The notes: generated by a model from the sequence alone, not told the origin. A stretch of DNA of 64,000 nucleotides from Roseiarcus sp963741845 (GCA_963741845.1 CAVUJV010000028.1:1-64000), one strand, 5' to 3'. Numbered from the stretch's first letter, positions 1 to 11,035 are shown. Made by a program: numbers and translations.

Positions 1-27
1 ATACTGCGGGCCACCGCTCCAAAAACC

Positions 28-426
28 TCAGAGCTTCATCGACTCCTGAAGCTCGCGGAGCCGGTCGAGCTTCTCCTGCGCCGTGCGCTTGGTCTCCTCC
101 GTTGCGTCGGCGACGTCTTCTTCGGCGTTCTTGATCTCCTGGCTCAGCGTCTCCGCATTGAGCTCCTCGAAGGGGATCGCCGTCTCCGCGAGCAGGATGA
201 GCCCATGCTTGCTCGCGTCTGCGAAGCCGCCGCGCACGAAGACGCGGTGATGCTTCCCCTCCGCGTCGTCGATACCGACGACGCCCGGCCGCACCGCCGT
301 CATGACCGGCGCGTGGTCGTTCAGAACCTGGAAGTCGCCGTCGACGCCGGGCACCAGCACCGCCTGCGCGGGACCGTTGAACAGCATCTTGTCCGGCGAG
401 ACGAGCTCGAAGTGGAACGTGGCCAT
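28..426 (-). CDS. atpC: ATP synthase F1 epsilon subunit
   Basis: Epsilon subunit of the F1 sector, part of the central rotor stalk that couples the c-ring to catalysis and can inhibit ATP hydrolysis. The 132-residue product starts MATFHFELVSP and has the N-terminal beta-sandwich typical of the family (FNGPAQAVLVPG, FQVLNDHAPVM), followed by a charged C-terminal helical segment rich in Glu and Lys. It is the last gene of the minus-strand order atpH-atpA-atpG-atpD-atpC, 29 nt after atpD. Length and position are normal for alphaproteobacteria. Only 27 nt of the downstream region are visible, so a terminator cannot be judged. Confidence 0.97.
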   Translation of the reverse strand: MATFHFELVSPDKMLFNGPAQAVLVPGVDGDFQVLNDHAPVMTAVRPGVVGIDDAEGKHHRVFVRGGFADASKHGLILLAETAIPFEELNAETLSQEIKNAEEDVADATEETKRTAQEKLDRLRELQESMKL

Positions 427-455
427 GATCTACCCTCGCCGCCGCCGTCCGCCGA

Positions 456-1899
456 TCAGGCCGCTTCCGCGGCGAGCTTCTTGGCCTTCTCGACCGCCTG
501 CTCGATCGTGCCGACCATGTAGAAGGCGGCTTCCGGCAGGTTGTCGTACTTGCCCTCGACGATGCCCTTGAAGCCCTTGACCGTGTCCTCGATCTTCACC
601 TGCACGCCGGGCGTGCCGGTGAACACCGCCGCGACGTCGAACGGCTGCGACAGGAAGCGCTCGATCTTGCGGGCGCGGGCGACGATCTGCTTGTCTTCTT
701 CGGAGAGCTCGTCCATGCCCAGAATCGCGATGATGTCCTGCAGCGCCTTGTAGCGCTGGAGCACCTGCTGCACGGAACGGGCGACGCTGTAGTGCTCCTC
801 GCCGACGATCGCGGGGCTCAGCATGCGCGAGGTCGAGTCGAGCGGGTCGACCGCCGGATAGATGCCCTTCTCCGAGATGGCGCGCGAGAGCACCGTCGTC
901 GCGTCGAGGTGGGCGAAGGAGGTCGCCGGCGCCGGGTCGGTCAGGTCGTCCGCGGGAACGTAGATCGCCTGCACCGAGGTGATCGAGCCCTTGGTCGTCG
1001 TGGTGATGCGCTCCTGCAGCGCGCCCATGTCGGTGGCGAGCGTCGGCTGGTAACCGACCGCCGAGGGGATGCGGCCAAGCAGCGCCGACACTTCCGAACC
1101 CGCCTGCGTGAAGCGGAAGATGTTGTCGACGAAGAGCAGCACGTCCTGGCCCTGGTCGCGGAAATGCTCGGCGACGGTCAGGCCGGAGAGCGCGACGCGC
1201 ATGCGCGCGCCGGGCGGCTCGTTCATCTGGCCGAACACGAGCGCGCATTTGGACTTTACGTTCGGATCGGGATTATGCGGGTCGGCGTTGACCTTCGATT
1301 CGATGAACTCGTGATAGAGATCGTTGCCCTCGCGGGTGCGCTCGCCGACGCCGGCGAAGACGGAATAGCCACCGTGGGTCTTCGCAACGTTGTTGATGAG
1401 CTCCTGAATGAGCACCGTCTTGCCGACGCCCGCGCCGCCGAAGAGGCCGATCTTGCCGCCCTTGGCGTAAGGCGCCAGCAGGTCCACCACCTTAATGCCG
1501 GTGACGAGAATCTGCGCTTCCGTCGACTGGTCGACATAGGCCGGGGTCGGCTGATGAATGGCGCGCCGGCCTTCCATCTGGATGGGCCCGGCTTCGTCCA
1601 CGGGCTCGCCCGACGACATTCATGATGCGGCCGAGCGTGCCTTCGCCAACGGGGACCGAGATCGGCGCGCCGGTATCCGTGACTTCCTGTCCGCGGACGA
1701 GACCCTCGGAAATGTCCATCGCGATGCAGCGGACGGTGTTCTCGCCGAGATGCTGCGCGACTTCGAGCACGAGACGGTTGCCGTTATTGTCGGTCGTGAG
1801 CGCATTGAGAATGGGCGGCAGGTAGCTGTCGAACTTCACGTCGACGACGGCGCCGATCACCTGGGTGACTCTGCCGGTGGCGTTCGAGACATTGGCCAT
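456..1899 (-). CDS. atpD: ATP synthase F1 beta subunit (one-base frameshift in this sequence)
   Basis: Catalytic beta subunit of F1. Two reading frames together give a full-length product of about 480 residues. Codons from ATG 1899 (MANVSNATGRVTQVIGAV) run to IMNVVG, and the rest (GEPVDEAGPIQMEGRRAIH to the C-terminus) lies one frame over. The Walker A motif GGAGVGKT and the catalytic stretch GERTREGNDLY are in the second part. The break falls in the C run at 1609-1611; removing one base restores the normal IMNVVGEPVDEAGP. The start is set by an AGGA ribosome site 7 nt upstream. Because the gene is essential and the rest is perfectly conserved, a sequencing error is more likely than a true mutation. 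Confidence 0.93.
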
Positions 1900-1957
1900 T
1901 TGAACGTCCTCGTTCCTCAAATCTTACGGGGCCGCCCGGGCGGGCGGCGGGTTGCGG

Positions 1958-2824
1958 TCAGAGCGCCTCGGCGCCCGAGATGATTTCAATGAGCTCTTTG
2001 GTGATCATCGCCTGGCGGGTGCGGTTGTAGGTGAGCGTGTACTTCTTGACCATCTCGCCGGCGTTGCGGGTCGCATTGTCCATGGCGCTCATCTGCGAGC
2101 CGAAGAAAGACGCGGAATTCTCAAGCAGCCCCCGATAGATGCGCACCGCCACCGCACGCGGCAGAAGCTCGGTCAGGATCTCGCCCTCGTCCGGCTCGTA
2201 ATCATAGACGGTGGCGTTCTCGTCCTTCGGGCCGAGTTCCGGCGGAATGAGCTGCTGCGCGGTCGGGATCTGCGAGATGACAGATCGGAAGCGTGAGAAG
2301 AAGAGCGTACAAACGTCGAACTCGCCCGCCTCGAACAGGCCGATCACCTTGTCGGCAATGGGCTTGGCCGTGTCATAGACGATGTTGCGCACGGCGCGCA
2401 GGTCGATCAATTCGAGAATCTGCCGCTCGTGGGTGCGGCGAAGCTGATCGTAGCCCTTCTTGCCGACGCAGAGGATTTTGACCGTCTTGCCCTCGGCCGC
2501 GAGGCTGTTCGCCTTTTCGCGGGCGAGACGCACGATCGCCGTATTGAATGCGCCGCAAAGGCCGCGCTCGCCCGTGCAGACGACGAGCAGATGGGTCTGG
2601 CTCGCACCGGAGCCCACGAGGAGGCGAGGGCCCTGGCCGTCGCTCGAAGCGCCCGCCAGATTGGTCAGCACGGCTTCGACGCGCTCCGCATAGGGGCGTG
2701 CCGCCTCCACCGATGTCTGGGCGCGGCGCAGCTTGGACGCGGCCACCATCTGCATCGCCTTGGTGATCTTCTGCGTCGACTTGACGGAGGCGATCCGGTT
2801 TCTGAGGTCCTTAAGCGAGGCCAT
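1958..2824 (-). CDS. atpG: ATP synthase F1 gamma subunit
   Basis: Gamma subunit, the coiled-coil central shaft that rotates inside the alpha3beta3 ring. The 288-residue protein starts MASLKDLRNRIASVKSTQKI and ends with the typical C-terminal helix around RNAGEMVKKYTLTYNRTRQA, the two helices forming the shaft. The middle contains the Rossmann-like segment (LLVVCTGERGLCGAFN). It lies between atpA (66 nt upstream) and atpD (58 nt downstream) in the same minus-strand operon. Length is normal and no irregularity is seen. Confidence 0.97.
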   Translation of the reverse strand: MASLKDLRNRIASVKSTQKITKAMQMVAASKLRRAQTSVEAARPYAERVEAVLTNLAGASSDGQGPRLLVGSGASQTHLLVVCTGERGLCGAFNTAIVRLAREKANSLAAEGKTVKILCVGKKGYDQLRRTHERQILELIDLRAVRNIVYDTAKPIADKVIGLFEAGEFDVCTLFFSRFRSVISQIPTAQQLIPPELGPKDENATVYDYEPDEGEILTELLPRAVAVRIYRGLLENSASFFGSQMSAMDNATRNAGEMVKKYTLTYNRTRQAMITKELIEIISGAEAL

Positions 2825-2890
2825 CGCTTGGCGTTCTCCACGCGCGCCCCGCGCCTATCGCCGGCGCGGAGTTGAGGGTCAGGGATGAGG

Positions 2891-4419
<1,529 letters not shown>

Positions 4420-4420
<1 letters not shown>

Positions 4421-4983
4421 CAGCCGACCTCTTTCATGGCTAGGCGAATTGCGTTGAGCTTGGTTCTGAGCGAGGCGTCGACCATGCGGGATCCGAGCCG
4501 CACGATGAGCCCGCCGACGATCGACGGATCGACCTTGGCGTCGAGCACGATTTCACGTCCGCCGGAGCTGGCCTTGAGCTGCTCCTTGAGCGCGGAAATG
4601 TTGTCTTCGGAGAGGGGCGTCGCGCTGACGACCTCGGCCCGGGTCACGCCGCGGGCCTCGTCATAGAGCTTGCGATAGTCCGCGATCATTTCGCGGAGCC
4701 AGAACAGGCGGCGCTTCTGCGCCACGAGCCGCACGAAATTGGCGGCGAGGCCGTCGATGCCCTGGCGGGCGAGTATCGCCTCCATCGCCTTCGTCTGGTC
4801 CGCCTCGGAGAAGACGGGGCTCTTCACAAGAAGCTGGAGGTCCGAGCTTTCGGCGATCAGCGCGTCGAGCTTGCCGAGCGCCTGGGCGACAGGCTCGGTC
4901 TGGCGCTCGTGCTGCGCCAGCGAAAACAGGGCGGAGGCGTAGCGCCCGGCTACGCCGGAAACGAGAGTGTTGTCTTGCGCCAA
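4420..4983 (-). CDS. atpH: ATP synthase F1 delta subunit
   Basis: Delta (OSCP-like) subunit that joins F1 to the peripheral stalk. The 187-residue protein starts at a TTG codon (first residues MAQDNTLVSGVAGRYASALF) preceded by a purine-rich AGAGGTGAGGGG stretch; no ATG is available in this frame nearby. The N-terminal helical domain and the C-terminal segment (IVLDAKVDPSIVGGLIVRLG) are typical. It is the first gene of the F1 operon; the F0 genes are not in the window, as is usual in alphaproteobacteria, where F1 and F0 operons are separate. Confidence 0.95.
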
Positions 4984-5319
4984 AGCCCCTCACCTCTATG
5001 CAAGGCGTTTCGCTCGCCATACGGTTGGTCCTGAACGCCGCCGGACCCGGAAATTCGCAGCGATTCCGCTGGAAAAACGGGGCGCGTCGGGCGCCCGACC
5101 CCGAAGGCGCGCGTTGCCTAACATAGGACTTTTCGGGGCGCAACCGCCTAGATCCGGCCGAAAAGGGGCTCCGCCCAAGGGCTGAGACGCGCCTGCGCGC
5201 GCCTGAAGCGCAGCGGCGTTCGGCAGGGCGATGCATCGGGCGGCGCCCGGCTTCCCATTTCGCCCGGCAATCCTCCGCCTCCCGTTCCCTTCCCGGCCGC
5301 GCCCTGCTAATGCCGCGCC
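4984..5319. promoter_or_regulatory. Divergent promoter region between atpH and lepA
   Basis: This 336-nt gap separates two divergently transcribed operons and must hold the promoters of both. I see no convincing open reading frame. A TATGTT -10-like element on the minus strand near 5120 is a weak candidate for the F1 operon promoter. No clear -35/-10 pair stands out for lepA. Confidence 0.4.
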
Positions 5320-7125
5320 ATGACGGCGCACCCGATAGAAAACATCCGCAATTTCTCGATTGTCGCGCATATCGACCACGGCAAGTCGACGCTCGCCGAC
5401 CGGCTCATCCAGCAGACCGGGACGATGGCCGAGCGCGACATGGTCGAGCAGGTGCTCGATTCGATGGACATCGAGCGCGAGCGCGGCATCACCATCAAGG
5501 CGCAGACGGTCCGGATCGAATACCGCGCCAGGGACGGGAAGCTCTATGTCCTCAACCTCATGGACACGCCCGGCCACGTGGACTTCGCCTACGAGGTCTC
5601 CCGCTCGCTCGCGGCCTGCGAGGGCTCGCTCCTCGTCGTGGACGCAAGCCAGGGGGTCGAGGCGCAGACGCTCGCCAACGTCTATCACGCCCTCGACGCG
5701 GGGCATGAGATCGTCCCCGTCCTCAACAAGATCGACCTGCCGGCCGCCGAGCCCGAGCGGATCAAGGAGCAGATCGAGGACGTGATCGGGCTCGACGCCT
5801 CGGACGCCGTGCCGATCTCGGCCAAGACCGGCCTCAACATCGACCTCGTGCTCGAAGCCATCGTCAACCGGCTCCCGCCGCCGAAGGGCGACGAGACGGC
5901 GCCGCTCAAGGCGCTCCTCGTCGACTCCTGGTACGACGCCTATCTCGGCGTCGTCGTGCTCGTGCGGGTGATGGACGGGGTCCTGAAAAAGGGCATGCGC
6001 ATCCGGATGATGGGCGCGGGCGCGGTTTACGAGATCGACCGGATCGGCGTCTTCCGGCCCAAGATGACGGACGCGGCGGAGCTGGGACCGGGCGAGATCG
6101 GCTACATCACCGCCCAGATCAAGCAGGTGGCCGACACCCGCATCGGCGACACGATCACCGACGACCGCCGCCCGACGGCCGAGGCCCTGCCCGGCTTCAA
6201 GCCCGCGCAGCCGGTCGTCTTCTGCGGCCTATTTCCCGTGGACGCCGCGGACTTCGAGGACCTGCGCGCCGCGATGGGCAAGCTCCGCCTCAACGACGCG
6301 AGCTTCACCTACGAGATGGAGACCTCGGCGGCGCTCGGCTTCGGCTTCCGCTGCGGCTTCCTCGGGCTCCTGCACCTCGAGATCATCCAGGAGCGGCTCG
6401 AGCGGGAGTTCGACCTCGACCTGATCGCGACCGCCCCCTCGGTCATCTACCGCATCAAGCTCACCGACAAGACCGAGATCGAGCTGCACAATCCGGCCGA
6501 CATGCCGGACCCGGTGAAGATCGAGGAGATCGAGGAGCCCTGGATCAAGGCGACGATCCTCACGCCCGACGAATATCTCGGCGCGATCCTGAAGCTCTGC
6601 CAGGACCGGCGGGGAAACCAGCTCGACCTCAACTATGTCGGCAAGCGCGCGATGGTCGTCTACGAACTGCCGCTCAACGAGGTGGTGTTCGACTTCTACG
6701 ACCGGCTGAAGTCGATCTCAAAGGGCTACGCCTCCTTCGACTATGCCCTCACCGGCTACCGGGCGGGCGATCTCGTGAAAATGTCGATCCTCGTCAACGG
6801 CGAGCCGGTCGATGCGCTCTCGATGCTCGTCCACCGCGACCGGGCCGACAGCCGGGGCCGGGCGATGGTCGAGAAGCTCAAGGACCTGATCCCGCCGCAC
6901 ATGTTCCAGATCCCGGTGCAGGCGGCGCTCGGCGCCAAGATCATCGCCCGCGAGACGATCCGGGCGCTGCGCAAGGACGTGACCGCCAAGTGCTACGGCG
7001 GCGACGCCACCCGCAAGCGCAAGCTTCTGGAGAAGCAGAAGGCCGGCAAGAAGCGGATGCGCCAGTTCGGCAAGGTCGAGATCCCGCAGGAAGCCTTTAT
7101 TGCCGCGCTGAAGATGGATAGTTGA
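5320..7125 (+). CDS. lepA: Elongation factor 4 (LepA), ribosomal back-translocase GTPase
   Basis: Translational GTPase related to EF-G that acts on stalled or mistranslocated ribosomes. The 601-residue product has the G1 motif AHIDHGKST (residues 16-24), G3 DTPGHVDFAYEVSRSL, G4 NKIDLPAAEPERI and the LepA-specific C-terminal domain ending KKRMRQFGKVEIPQEAF. Length matches the family. It stands alone, divergent from the ATP synthase operon. The start at MTAHPIENIRNFSIV is the usual one for LepA. Confidence 0.98.
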   Translation: MTAHPIENIRNFSIVAHIDHGKSTLADRLIQQTGTMAERDMVEQVLDSMDIERERGITIKAQTVRIEYRARDGKLYVLNLMDTPGHVDFAYEVSRSLAACEGSLLVVDASQGVEAQTLANVYHALDAGHEIVPVLNKIDLPAAEPERIKEQIEDVIGLDASDAVPISAKTGLNIDLVLEAIVNRLPPPKGDETAPLKALLVDSWYDAYLGVVVLVRVMDGVLKKGMRIRMMGAGAVYEIDRIGVFRPKMTDAAELGPGEIGYITAQIKQVADTRIGDTITDDRRPTAEALPGFKPAQPVVFCGLFPVDAADFEDLRAAMGKLRLNDASFTYEMETSAALGFGFRCGFLGLLHLEIIQERLEREFDLDLIATAPSVIYRIKLTDKTEIELHNPADMPDPVKIEEIEEPWIKATILTPDEYLGAILKLCQDRRGNQLDLNYVGKRAMVVYELPLNEVVFDFYDRLKSISKGYASFDYALTGYRAGDLVKMSILVNGEPVDALSMLVHRDRADSRGRAMVEKLKDLIPPHMFQIPVQAALGAKIIARETIRALRKDVTAKCYGGDATRKRKLLEKQKAGKKRMRQFGKVEIPQEAFIAALKMDS

Positions 7126-7221
7126 GTGCGCACTTTTGGCAGCGATCGTTTCCTTTCAGGACGTTAGGCGCCAAAAACTGTCACTTTGTCCTTTATTATC
7201 TCCCCAGCCCGTCGATGGCAG

Positions 7222-7253
7222 CGTCATGGACGGGCTTGGCCCGTCCATCCACG
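7222..7253. repeat. Imperfect palindromic repeat unit, inverted relative to the next one
   Basis: The unit reads CGTCATGGACGGGCTTGG and continues as GCCCGTCCATCCACG, so GGACGGGC pairs with GCCCGTCC. It is close to the reverse complement of the hairpin at 7282-7313. The pair resembles the short intergenic palindromes dispersed in many Hyphomicrobiales genomes. Confidence 0.65.
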
Positions 7254-7262
7254 TGAAGACGG

Positions 7263-7341
7263 CTGAATTGTACTGGCTCGGCGTGGATGGCCGGCACAAG
7301 GCCGGCCATGACGGCGGGGTGGATCCCCCGCAACCAACAAT
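7263..7341 (+). repeat. Dispersed intergenic repeat, copy 1
   Basis: About 79 nt starting CTGAATTGTACTGGCTCGGC, then a hairpin at 7282-7313 (TGGCCGGC and GCCGGCCA arms), then a ggatccc...caaccaacaat tail. A second copy with few differences lies at 22810-22889, about 15.5 kb away. Both are intergenic. This suggests a mobile or amplified non-coding element. Confidence 0.8.
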
Positions 7342-7549
7342 CAACGCTTGAGCCCTTCTGAAGATTCGGCATGATCGCTCGCAACCGAAATAAATTCTGA
7401 ATTTCCAAATCATATCGCGATCCCGCCTGCCGGGCAAGACATTGTCGCAAGCCGAGCCTTCTTTATGATTCTGGCGCGAAGCCGCCTGCCCGGCCTAAAA
7501 TGCGCGGCCGGCAAAGACCGGCGGCAAAGATCGGGCGAGGGAGGCGGCG

Positions 7550-8056
7550 ATGGCGGAATTCACGGTCAATCCCAATCGGTTCGACCCCTACAAGAATTTC
7601 AAGTTCCGGCTGAAATGGGACGGGCGCTATGTGGCGGGCGTCTCGCGCGTGTCGGGCCTGAAGCGCGTCACCGAGGTGATCGAGCATCGCGAGGGCGGCG
7701 ATCCCTCGACCTCGCGCAAATCCCCCGGACGCACGACCTTCGAGCCGATCACGCTGGAGCGCGGCCTGACCTACGATCACGCCTTCGAGGAATGGGCGAA
7801 CAAGGTCTGGCAATTCGGCGCGGGCCTCGGCGCCGAGGTCTCCCTCGCCGACTTCCGCAAGGACGTCATCCTCGAATTCATGAACGAGGCCGGCCAGGTC
7901 GCGCTGGCCTACCGCATCTATCGCTGCTGGCCCTCTGCCTATCAGGCCCTGCCCGATCTCGACGCCAACGCCGGCGCGGTGGCGATCGAAGCGATCGTGC
8001 TCGAAAACGAAGGCTGGGAGCGCGATCCGGCCGTGACCGAGCCGAAGGAGCTGTGA
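7550..8056 (+). CDS. Phage tail tube protein, T4 gp19 family (orphan)
   Basis: The 168-residue protein (MAEFTVNPNRFDPYKNFKFR) matches the pattern of T4 gp19-like tail tube proteins, which also form the inner tube of contractile injection systems. Visible family features are the N-terminal NFKFRLKWDGRYVAGVSRVSG segment, the central LERGLTYDHAFEEWANKVW and the C-terminal AIEAIVLENEGWERD. No sheath, baseplate, spike or ATPase gene lies nearby; lepA is upstream and degraded genes are downstream. It may be a solitary remnant or may serve an injection system encoded elsewhere. Family assignment is from sequence pattern only. Confidence 0.82.
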   Translation: MAEFTVNPNRFDPYKNFKFRLKWDGRYVAGVSRVSGLKRVTEVIEHREGGDPSTSRKSPGRTTFEPITLERGLTYDHAFEEWANKVWQFGAGLGAEVSLADFRKDVILEFMNEAGQVALAYRIYRCWPSAYQALPDLDANAGAVAIEAIVLENEGWERDPAVTEPKEL

Positions 8057-8110
8057 AGGGCAGGCGCTGGACTGTCGGCGAACCGAAGGCGCTTCGCGTC
8101 TATCGGCCTT

Positions 8111-9027
8111 TCACCCCTTAAAGACGTTATCCCTGTGGAATTTCAGGAAACCCGGATGCGGGCGGAATTCTGAACGACCGGGATCGCGAAGCCGGCCAGT
8201 TGGGTTCAACATTCGACCTATTGCCTCCGGAACGCCCGAGGAAGCGACGAGAAGCGTGAAATCATCAGCGACAGATACCAGCCCCCTGTCGAACATCCAG
8301 TGCATAGTGCCGGACAACGCCAATCCGTTTCGTATCGCGTCCGGTCCGTTTCGGTGAACAGGCCGGATATGAGCAGCCTGAACCTCAGCGCGGCCACCGC
8401 CATTAACAATTCGCAATCCGGTCATTGCGCAGGTGTTGTCGTAAGCGGTCTTCACGGCCTCGGCGAAGGCGGCCTCGCGAAACGGCCTAGCGACGATCCT
8501 CTCGACAATCGGCCTTTCAAACTCGGCCCCGGACTTCTTCGAAGAATGCCTCATCGATGGGTCGGGCCACTAGGCGACGATGCAAAAGCTTCGTCCGCAA
8601 GCGCCTTCATGAATCCCGCGCGAAGAATCGATCGAACTCGTCGTCTGCAACCTGGCGAACGGCTCGACCAAATGCTCCGCGATTTGTGGATCCGTCGGCT
8701 TTCGTTAGCTGGCGCTCATAGGTTCGATCTCCCTCACGGAACGGAACAGGATGATCGAACTCAAGATAGTCGGCCACGGTGGCGTAGAACCGATCGTCGT
8801 TCGTAGGATCGCGATTGACGTCCACGACGCGCGCTGTGGCGAAGTAGGACTGCATTCCGCCCGTCGCAGACCCGTCCGCGCTCGTGCGGCGCGGCTCATA
8901 GTAGACACACCAGTCTCCGACCGCAGACCGAATTCTGGTTCAGGTACGTCCCCGGAAAGTGATATCGGCTCTCCCTTTCGTCGTCATAGGCCGACGACAA
9001 GCGTGTGGTGAGAACGACCTTGGTCAC
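8111..9027 (-). pseudogene. HNH endonuclease, multiply frameshifted
   Basis: Three frame-separated pieces together resemble one HNH endonuclease of about 300 residues. The N-terminus starts at GTG 9027 (VTKVVLTTRLSSAYDDERES). The central part (GDWCVYYEPRR, then YFATARVVDVNRDP) lies one frame over after a break near 8925. The HNH domain is at 8111-8554, with CAMTGLRIVNGGGRAEVQAA, then HIRPVHRNGPDAIRNGLALS and MHWMFDRGL. At least two more frame changes fall between about 8555 and 8620, where RPIDEAFFEEVRG appears in a third frame. The HNH residues themselves are kept. It sits in a patch of decayed accessory genes, so genuine pseudogenization is plausible, though sequence error cannot be excluded. 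Confidence 0.8.
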
Positions 9028-9082
9028 GCCAGAGGATCTCCGAAAATTCATCCTATCATCGCGAGATCGAAAAACGGAGCGT

Positions 9083-9337
9083 CTATGATGGGCGGCGGCA
9101 TGCCGAATCGCGTTCCGCGCGTACCGCGTCTGCGGGTTCGACCGACGTGACGGGGGCTCTTTCGGAGAGGCGGGCACAGCCGCATTCCGGGATGCTCGGT
9201 CGCTCCTCGCGGCCTCAGTCCGAACTTTCTCAAGCAGGAATAAAGTCGGATAGCGACTTGCCCGCGAGGGCGGCGCGCGATTTGAGTCTACGACGCAAGT
9301 CCTCAGGCACATTTCGGATACAGATCGTTCTTGGCAT
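9083..9337 (-). pseudogene. Ribbon-helix-helix antitoxin remnant (FitA/VapB-like)
   Basis: Reading from ATG 9337, the first frame gives MPRTICIRNVPEDLRRRLKS followed by RAALAGKSLSDFIPA and a stop at 9230-9232. Shifting frame restores FLLEKVRTEA, and a second shift gives ERPSIPECGCARLSERAPV and then TSVEPADAVRAERDSA, ending at TAG 9083-9085. This is the usual build of a short RHH antitoxin: a DNA-binding N-terminus and a toxin-wrapping tail. No VapC-type PIN toxin follows; only about 55 nt separate it from the HNH remnant. It is most likely the dead half of a toxin-antitoxin pair. Confidence 0.7.
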
Positions 9338-9418
9338 TCGGACCCATCTCCCCGTGACGCGTGCCCGAGTCGTTCAAACCCTCTCGGAGATGCTGCGGCC
9401 AAAGCGCGTCCGGCTTTC

Positions 9419-11035
9419 TCACCCCAGATTCAGCTCCTTGAAGAAATCGTTGCCCTTGTCGTCCACCACGACGAAGGCCGGGAAATTCTCGACCTCGATC
9501 CGCCACACGGCCTCCATGCCGAGTTCGGGATATTCGAGCACCTCGACCTTTTTGATGCAATCCTGCGCGAGGCGCGCGGCCGGGCCGCCGATGGAGCCGA
9601 GATAGAAGCCGCCGTGCTTCTGGCAGGCGTCGCGCACCGCCTTCGAGCGGTTGCCCTTGGCGAGCATGACGAGCGAGCCGCCCGCCGCCTGGAACTGGTC
9701 CACGAAGGAATCCATCCGCCCCGCCGTCGTCGGCCCGAAGGAGCCCGAGGGCATGCCCGCCGGCGTCTTGGCGGGCCCCGCGTAATAGACCGGATGGTCG
9801 CGCAGATATTGCGGCATCGGCTCGCCCCGCTCCAGCCGCTCGCGGATTTTGCCATGCGCCGCGTCGCGCGCCACGATCATCGGCCCGGTCAGCGCGACGC
9901 GGGTGCGGATCGGGCATTTCGTAAGCTCGGCGAGAATGTCCTTCATCGGCCGCCTGAGGTCGATGGCGACGACCGGCCCGCCGAGCTTCGCCTCGTCCAC
10001 GATGGGCAGGAAGCGCGCCGGGTCGTGCTCCAGCTCTTCGAGGAACACGCCCTCGCGGGTGATCTTGCCGAGCGCCTGCCGGTCGGCCGAGCAGGAGACG
10101 CCGAGCCCGATCGGCAGCGAGGCGCCGTGGCGCGGCAGGCGGATGACGCGCACGTCGTGGCAGAAATACTTGCCGCCGAACTGCGCGCCGACGCCGAGGC
10201 TTTGCGTGAGCTTCCAGATCTCGTCCTCGAACTCCACGTCGCGGAAGGCGCGCCCGTCCTCGGCCCCGCTGGTCGGCAGCCCGTCGAGATAGCGGGCGGA
10301 GGCGAGCTTCACGGTCTTCAGCGTCTGTTCGGCGGAAAGGCCGCCGATGACGATGGCGAGATGGTAGGGCGGGCAGGCCGCCGTGCCGAGGGTAAGGATC
10401 TTCTCCTTGAGAAAGGCGAGCATCCGCTCGTGGGTGAGGATCGAGGGCGTCGCCTGATAGAGAAAGGTCTTGTTGGCCGAGCCGCCGCCCTTGGCCATGA
10501 ACAGGAACTTGTAGGAATCGTCGCCCTCGGCCGAAATGTCGATCTGCGCCGGCAGGTTCGAGCCGGTGTTCTTCTCCTCGAAGGTCGATAAGGGGGCGAC
10601 CTGGCTGTAGCGCAGGTTCTTCTTCGCGTAGGCGTCCCTGATGCCCTGCGCGATGGCCGCCTCGTCGTCGCCCTCGGTCCAGACGCGCCGGCCCTTCTTC
10701 GCCACGACGATGGCGGTGCCGGTGTCCTGGCACATCGGGAGCACGCCGCCCGCCGCGATATTGGCGTTCTTCAAAAGGTCGTAGGCGACGAACTTGTCGT
10801 TGTCGGTCGCCTCCGGATCTTCGAGGATGCGCGCGAGCTGCGCGAGATGGCCGGGCCGCAGCAGATGGTTGATGTCGGTCATCGCGGCTTCGGCGAGCAG
10901 GGTCAGCGCCTTTGGCTCGACCACCAGCATCTCGCGGCCGAACGCCTTTTCCACGCGCACGCCCTCGCTCGTGAGCTTGCGGTAGGGGGTCGCGTCCGGC
11001 CCGAGCTGGAAAAGCGAATGATTCTGCGCGCTCAT
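9419..11035 (-). CDS. fumA: Fumarate hydratase class I
   Basis: Iron-sulfur fumarase interconverting fumarate and malate in the TCA cycle. The product is about 538 residues when started at ATG 11035 (MSAQNHSLFQLGPDATPYRK); the frame stays open upstream into the next gene, but that extension is not protein-like. Three cysteines expected to bind the 4Fe-4S cluster are visible in GVLPMCQDTGTA, LGTAACPPYHLAI and GLGVSCSADRQ. It follows the CitE-like gene by 35 nt on the same strand, suggesting one transcript that handles malate-related C4 metabolism. Confidence 0.95.
   Translation of the reverse strand: MSAQNHSLFQLGPDATPYRKLTSEGVRVEKAFGREMLVVEPKALTLLAEAAMTDINHLLRPGHLAQLARILEDPEATDNDKFVAYDLLKNANIAAGGVLPMCQDTGTAIVVAKKGRRVWTEGDDEAAIAQGIRDAYAKKNLRYSQVAPLSTFEEKNTGSNLPAQIDISAEGDDSYKFLFMAKGGGSANKTFLYQATPSILTHERMLAFLKEKILTLGTAACPPYHLAIVIGGLSAEQTLKTVKLASARYLDGLPTSGAEDGRAFRDVEFEDEIWKLTQSLGVGAQFGGKYFCHDVRVIRLPRHGASLPIGLGVSCSADRQALGKITREGVFLEELEHDPARFLPIVDEAKLGGPVVAIDLRRPMKDILAELTKCPIRTRVALTGPMIVARDAAHGKIRERLERGEPMPQYLRDHPVYYAGPAKTPAGMPSGSFGPTTAGRMDSFVDQFQAAGGSLVMLAKGNRSKAVRDACQKHGGFYLGSIGGPAARLAQDCIKKVEVLEYPELGMEAVWRIEVENFPAFVVVDDKGNDFFKELNLG

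Larger units (their letters stand above)
7126..7549. other. Intergenic region with hairpin repeats
   Basis: This 424-nt gap between lepA and the gp19-family gene has lower GC than its surroundings. It contains two hairpin-forming repeat units (annotated separately) and no open reading frame with protein-like features. No classical T-tailed terminator after lepA is evident. Confidence 0.5.

Noticed and set aside
9048..9233. Short minus-strand frame ending in PPPIIDAPFFDLAMIG as a VapC toxin
   Set aside because: It lacks the acidic PIN-domain pattern and is too short; it only overlaps the antitoxin remnant in another frame.
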